Of a DNA stretch of 64,000 bases, positions 60,877-64,000 are shown one piece after another. The stretch is from Hirschia sp. (lineage in GTDB: Bacteria; Pseudomonadota; Alphaproteobacteria; Caulobacterales; Hyphomonadaceae), in NCBI GenBank assembly GCA_002709235.1, contig PAQI01000002.1:135806-199805 (forward strand), in the 5' to 3' direction. The notes beneath the pieces were generated by a model that searched no databases, was not told where the DNA came from, and worked only from the letters and a program-made list of their open reading frames with translations. Each line of letters begins with the position of its first letter. Position 1 is the first letter of the stretch. Made by a program: the position numbers and the translations under genes.

Positions 60877-61791
60877 GTGACTCAACCAAACTGGGATGAT
60901 TTGCGTCTTTTTCTGGAAGTCAGCCGCTATCCCAGACTGGCTGAAGCGGCCAAGCGGCTTGGCGTGGACGCGACCACGATCGGGCGGCGATTGCGGCGCC
61001 TGGAACAGGATCTGGGGTCAATCCTGTTCGAACGCACCCCCAAGGGACATGTCCTGACCGCTGCCGGTGTGAACCTGACGCAAAGGGTGGAATCGCTGGA
61101 GCAGCTGACACGAGAGATCACCTCTGAAATAGCTGGCGAAACAGAGCGCGCTTCGGGGCGGGTGCGATTGTCCGTGACAGAGGGGTTCGGAACCGCTGTC
61201 ATGGCCCCCGCCGTTCATGAGTTCATCAAGGCATTTCCCAAGATCGATCTGGATCTGATATCCACCAATGGCTTTCTCAGCGTGTCTAAGCGAGAGGCGG
61301 ATATGTCGGTGCTTCTGACACGGCCAGAAACCGGACGGCTGAAGGCTAGGAAACTGGCGGATTACTATCTGTATCTTTATGGCTCATGCGAATATCTGGC
61401 GGAGCATGGGCATCCGGAGACGATCGATGATCTCAATGAGCGCACCTTCATTGGCTATGTTGATGACCTGATTTTCTCTCCCAAGATGAAATATTACTCT
61501 GAAGTCGGGCCCGGCGTTTCTCCACGTTTATGCTCCAGCAGCCTGATCAGCCAGTTACAGATGGTCCGCAGCGGGTGTGGGCTGGCGGCTTTGCCAGCCT
61601 TCCTGGCGGATGAACTTCCGGATCTGGAGCTTGTCCTGCCGGATCAGGTCCAGATTCAGCGATCCCTGTGGCTTGCCACACATGAAGACATTGTCGGATT
61701 GGCGCGGATCAAGGCGGTTTCCGAATTCATTGTAGATCTGGTGACAAGCCAGAAGCAGAAACTTCTGGGATATCGTGCCCTCCAGAACTGA
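60877..61791 (+). CDS. LysR-family transcriptional regulator
   Basis: GTG 60877 with GAAAG eight bases upstream is the best start (304 residues); TTG 60862 has no ribosome-binding site. The N-terminal winged HTH (DDLRLFLEVSRYPRLAEAAKRLGVDATTIGRRLRRLEQDLG) is of the LysR type often seen near aromatic and histidine metabolism, followed by the ligand-binding domain. It is encoded downstream of the lyase in the same direction and may control the lyase and polyene genes; this is an inference from place. Confidence 0.93.
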   Translation: MTQPNWDDLRLFLEVSRYPRLAEAAKRLGVDATTIGRRLRRLEQDLGSILFERTPKGHVLTAAGVNLTQRVESLEQLTREITSEIAGETERASGRVRLSVTEGFGTAVMAPAVHEFIKAFPKIDLDLISTNGFLSVSKREADMSVLLTRPETGRLKARKLADYYLYLYGSCEYLAEHGHPETIDDLNERTFIGYVDDLIFSPKMKYYSEVGPGVSPRLCSSSLISQLQMVRSGCGLAALPAFLADELPDLELVLPDQVQIQRSLWLATHEDIVGLARIKAVSEFIVDLVTSQKQKLLGYRALQN

Positions 61792-61837
61792 GGGTCAGCG
61801 GGGCTGATTCCCGCGGGTGTGATTGGCCTCTAAAGGG

Positions 61838-62335
61838 TTAGCGAAACGGGACGGCTTCACATTTTCCGGTGAGGCCGCCATCCACGGGTTCTATCCGGTC
61901 GGCTGTTTCCATCACGCGGGCCGCTGCTTCGCCGACCTGCGTGGCATCATCCAGCATCATGACGAGACGTGTCAGGGCGTCTGACTGGTCTGCGCCGGTC
62001 CTGGCGTCGTTCAGGGATGTCAGTTGTTTTCCGGTTTCTTCGCTCATGCCGCGAAAAATGCAGACCAGGTCCTTGGCCCCGTCATAGGTTTTCATCTCGG
62101 TTGATAATTGTGAGGAGGCGACACCAAACCTTTGCAGACCCATGCGTAGCGGCGCAGGCAATTGGGCATCGAGCGCCGGATTGGCATCGGCATTGGCTTG
62201 AATGTCTCGTGCCATATTGCGCAGATCTCCCGCCAGATTGGCCCAGTCGCGCGCATCCGAGGGCGCCGCAAGGCAGAGCGGAGCGGCCATGATGGCCAGA
62301 AAAGCGAGAGCGGTGGTGCGTATCAATCGGGTCAT
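61838..62335 (-). CDS. Secreted protein of unknown function
   Basis: The 165-residue protein has a signal peptide (cleavage near LAA-P) and a helical mature domain (ARDWANLAGDLRNMARDIQANADANP, LTRLVMMLDDATQVGEAAARVMETADR). Cysteines at about 93 and 159 could form a disulphide. I do not recognise the family. It is convergent with the LysR gene across a 46-bp gap that has a small GCGGG/CCCGC hairpin. Confidence 0.65.
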   Translation of the reverse strand: MTRLIRTTALAFLAIMAAPLCLAAPSDARDWANLAGDLRNMARDIQANADANPALDAQLPAPLRMGLQRFGVASSQLSTEMKTYDGAKDLVCIFRGMSEETGKQLTSLNDARTGADQSDALTRLVMMLDDATQVGEAAARVMETADRIEPVDGGLTGKCEAVPFR

Positions 62336-62413
62336 GGATCAGTCCTGACATGAATATGTTTAAGACCAAGCAAATCGCGCACCACGCGAATCATGTTTTT
62401 CCAGCGCCCATGC

Positions 62414-62435
62414 CTCCAGCCCGGTCGGGCTGGAG
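62414..62435. other. Perfect 10-bp inverted repeat
   Basis: CTCCAGCCCG (62414-62423) and CGGGCTGGAG (62426-62435) are inverted copies two bases apart, so an RNA form would open to a four-base loop. It lies 30 bases after the stop of the minus-strand gene at 62465 and may mark its transcript end, but no T-run follows in that direction. Confidence 0.5.
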
Positions 62436-62464
62436 CATCAGGTCTTCAAACGCACAGGCGCTGA

Positions 62465-63148
62465 TCATGAGCTGTCCAGACGTTCGAGTGCATAGCGGGC
62501 ATGATGCTGGGCATCATCAATGATGTCTTCGCCATGTCGGCGATCCTTTGCCTTCAGCCGACCGGGCGGAATGCCGATCTTCAACGGGCTGTTACGGCGA
62601 GACCTGCCGCGGCGCGCCAGCCAGCCGGCCATGCGCCACACAGATTTCAGCGGATCTTCTATAACCGCCTGAAGGGCTGTCAGCCGACGCAGCATCTTTG
62701 CGCTGGGGTCTGCAATGATGCGGTGGCCGACACGCGAGGATGAGACGAGGAAGCCATCAGCATCCATCACGGATATGCGCGGCAAGGGCCGGGCGATGGG
62801 GCGTCTTTGCTGGAAAGGTGTTGTCGAGGGCCAGGGCTCGGTCAGCCGAAAGCCGGGCAGGCGCGATGTGACAGCCGGAGCAATGGGCCTGGTCTTGCGG
62901 GCGGTTGATGTGACGTGTGGACGACGCGGTGGGTCGAGCTTGCAGGCGGCGACAACGAGCAGTCGACGGACAAGCGATTCGCACCGGATCAGCGGCTTGA
63001 GGATGGTGGCGCGCATGTGCTGTGTCACGAACAGCAGATCGCAGACCCGTGTGACCTGCATCATGGACAGGAGCCTGACCAGCAGCTGGCTGGCTGTGCG
63101 CCACCCGCTGTCCAGGAACTGATCTGCATATCGCTCTTCATAGGTCAT
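62465..63148 (-). CDS. Hypothetical protein, Arg/Pro-rich
   Basis: The 227-residue protein is basic, with an N-terminal helical part (residues 1-70, including LLVRLLSMMQVTRVCDLLFVTQHMRATILKPL) and a Pro/Arg-rich middle ending in RISVMDADGFLVSS. No family was recognised and no good ribosome-binding site precedes the ATG. It is the longest frame in this stretch and reading on the opposite strand gives only shorter frames, so it is likely, but not certainly, real. Confidence 0.5.
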   Translation of the reverse strand: MTYEERYADQFLDSGWRTASQLLVRLLSMMQVTRVCDLLFVTQHMRATILKPLIRCESLVRRLLVVAACKLDPPRRPHVTSTARKTRPIAPAVTSRLPGFRLTEPWPSTTPFQQRRPIARPLPRISVMDADGFLVSSSRVGHRIIADPSAKMLRRLTALQAVIEDPLKSVWRMAGWLARRGRSRRNSPLKIGIPPGRLKAKDRRHGEDIIDDAQHHARYALERLDSS

Positions 63149-63228
63149 GCGCTGGACTATATGCCAGCAAGACAGGCAGGAGGATTTGTCAGGGTTTATG
63201 CGCAGGGATTCGCGATTGGGAAAGCATG

Positions 63229-63264
63229 GTGTCAGCTAGGGTGTCAGCTTGGGCGTCAGCGGGG
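63229..63264. repeat. Three 12-bp tandem repeats at the end of the spermidine synthase-like gene
   Basis: GTGTCAGCTAGG, GTGTCAGCTTGG and GCGTCAGCGGGG follow each other. On the minus strand the last unit contains the gene's TGA stop (63256-63258), and the next two units place further TGA codons in the same frame 12 and 24 bases on. Confidence 0.7.
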
Positions 63265-63927
63265 GCGCTGGGCGAACCAGATGGTGTGGCGGGGGCCCTT
63301 GCCATTGCTGCGGGCGCGCACGGTGACCTGGTCGACGGTGAATCCGGAACCGATGAGGCGACGGGTAAAGGCGGCGTCAGGCGCGGCGGACCAGATGGCC
63401 AATATGCCGCCGGGGCGCAGGGCAGATCTGGCGCGGGCGAGGCCGGGGCGTGAATAGATGCGGTCATTGCCGGGGCGGGTCAGCCCGTCGGGACCATTAT
63501 CGACATCCAGCAGGATGGCATCATATTGATTGCTGGCGGCGGAAATCTGCGCGGCGACATCGCCGATGATCAGCTCCACGCGCGGATCGTCGAGGCCATT
63601 GGCAGTGAGCCCGGCCATCGGGCCGCGCGCCCAGTCGATGATTTCGGGCACCAGTTCGGCGACGCTCAGGCGGGCATCCGGGCCGAGGATCGCAAGGGCG
63701 GCGCGCAGGGTGAAGCCCATGCCATAGCCGCCAATCAGCAGATGCGCATCCGGCTTGGACAGGCGTTCACAGGTGCGGATCGCCAGCGCCTCTTCAGACC
63801 CGCCGACGCGGCTGCTCATCAGCTCATTGCCGTCCAGCGTGATCATGTGGTCATTGCCATGGCGGATCAGCTGAAGCTCGACCCCGCCGGGCACCTGGGC
63901 AGTTGCAATGGTTTCACGCGGCAGCAT
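63256..63927 (-). CDS. Spermidine synthase-like methyltransferase-fold protein
   Basis: The ATG at 63927 has AGGAG five to six bases upstream and gives 223 residues; an ATG at 63966 is less likely. The Rossmann fold motif LLIGGYGMGFTLRAAL, followed by LSVAELVPEIIDWAR and YDAILLDVDNGPDG, matches the SpeE/PABMT-type family. The short length and missing N-terminal beta-domain separate it from true SpeE. The substrate is unknown; a polyamine or a methyl acceptor are the options. Confidence 0.82.
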   Translation of the reverse strand: MLPRETIATAQVPGGVELQLIRHGNDHMITLDGNELMSSRVGGSEEALAIRTCERLSKPDAHLLIGGYGMGFTLRAALAILGPDARLSVAELVPEIIDWARGPMAGLTANGLDDPRVELIIGDVAAQISAASNQYDAILLDVDNGPDGLTRPGNDRIYSRPGLARARSALRPGGILAIWSAAPDAAFTRRLIGSGFTVDQVTVRARSNGKGPRHTIWFAQRPR

Positions 63928-64000
63928 GGGGGCTCCTGTTTCGGGATTGGGTGAGGGGAGCCACATTATCGCGCCGGGCGCAATGCGGGGGCGTGAAATG

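Noticed and set aside
60378-60899. Plus-strand frame across the lyase end and the following gap, with a hydrophobic stretch
   Set aside because: It begins inside the lyase in another frame, runs through a strong terminator, and its hydrophobic part comes from the T-rich tract.
1-64000. CRISPR arrays, insertion sequences, integrases, phage attachment sites
   Set aside because: I looked for regularly spaced repeats, transposase motifs and direct repeats next to the tRNA gene and found none that could be supported.

Overview
The window is a contiguous piece of an alphaproteobacterial chromosome. It most resembles the Caulobacterales/Maricaulales/Hyphomonadaceae group. The grounds are: the distal end of a gene transfer agent (GTA) tail operon; the order ccmI-ccmE-ccmF-ccmH, degP, response regulator, histidine kinase, glnE, which I know from alphaproteobacteria; a TTAA-N7-TTAA CtrA-type box in front of a PleC/DivJ-type kinase; and a tRNA-His with A73 and no G-1:C73. 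The DNA is GC-rich and densely coded, with many ATGA and GTGA start/stop overlaps. I see no transposase, integrase, rRNA or CRISPR array.

Layout. Positions 1-4420 hold the end of a GTA cluster: the tail of the DUF2163-type gene, an NlpC/P60 peptidase and a 1235-residue baseplate/tail protein, with a 100-bp palindromic repeat between the last two. Positions 4571-22522 hold a DnaJ-like protein, a PepSY protein, a degenerate receiver, a PhoP/PhoQ-like pair, the CcmIEFH cytochrome c maturation operon, a hydrolase-OsmC fusion, DegP, a second two-component pair, GlnE, a four-EF-hand protein, and a probable ECF sigma/anti-sigma/Spy-like set. Positions 22539-30623 (minus strand) hold a PAS-PAS kinase, a receiver protein, an EAL phosphodiesterase, aminopeptidase N and two uncharacterised proteins. 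Positions 30854-35914 hold an arginine succinyltransferase operon (M20 hydrolase, AstA, AstD, AstB). Then follow an orphan secreted Hcp-like protein, glycerol kinase, a Tat-type M48 lipoprotein and tRNA-His.

From 39486 to about 57000 lies an aryl polyene (APE) pigment cluster, related in gene content to xanthomonadin, flexirubin and E. coli/Vibrio APE clusters. It has two blocks. Block 1 (39486-49963) encodes a lipid A-type acyltransferase, thioesterase, LolA-like protein, MMPL exporter, halogenase-like flavoprotein, DUF3261 lipoprotein, two ketosynthases flanking a dehydratase subunit and a ketoreductase, and a MipA-type outer membrane protein. Block 2 (51306-56965) encodes a family 2 glycosyltransferase, a 4'-phosphopantetheinyl transferase, a chain-length-factor-like ketosynthase, a PlsC acyltransferase, two acyl carrier proteins, a small membrane protein, and a fused aryl-acid ligase/dehydratase subunit. 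Two secreted paralogues of unknown function lie between the blocks. An epimerase, a rhodanese, an aromatic amino acid ammonia-lyase and a LysR regulator follow.

A consistent model is that the ammonia-lyase makes a hydroxycinnamate starter, the ligase loads it onto a carrier protein, the type II PKS enzymes extend it into a polyene, and the acyltransferases, glycosyltransferase, LolA-like protein and MMPL pump attach it to a lipid and move it to the outer membrane. Three features make this version worth study: the split, complementary dehydratase active sites; a halogenase motif; and the two-cysteine secreted pair. The last part (61838-63927) holds two uncharacterised proteins and a spermidine synthase-like methyltransferase-fold protein.
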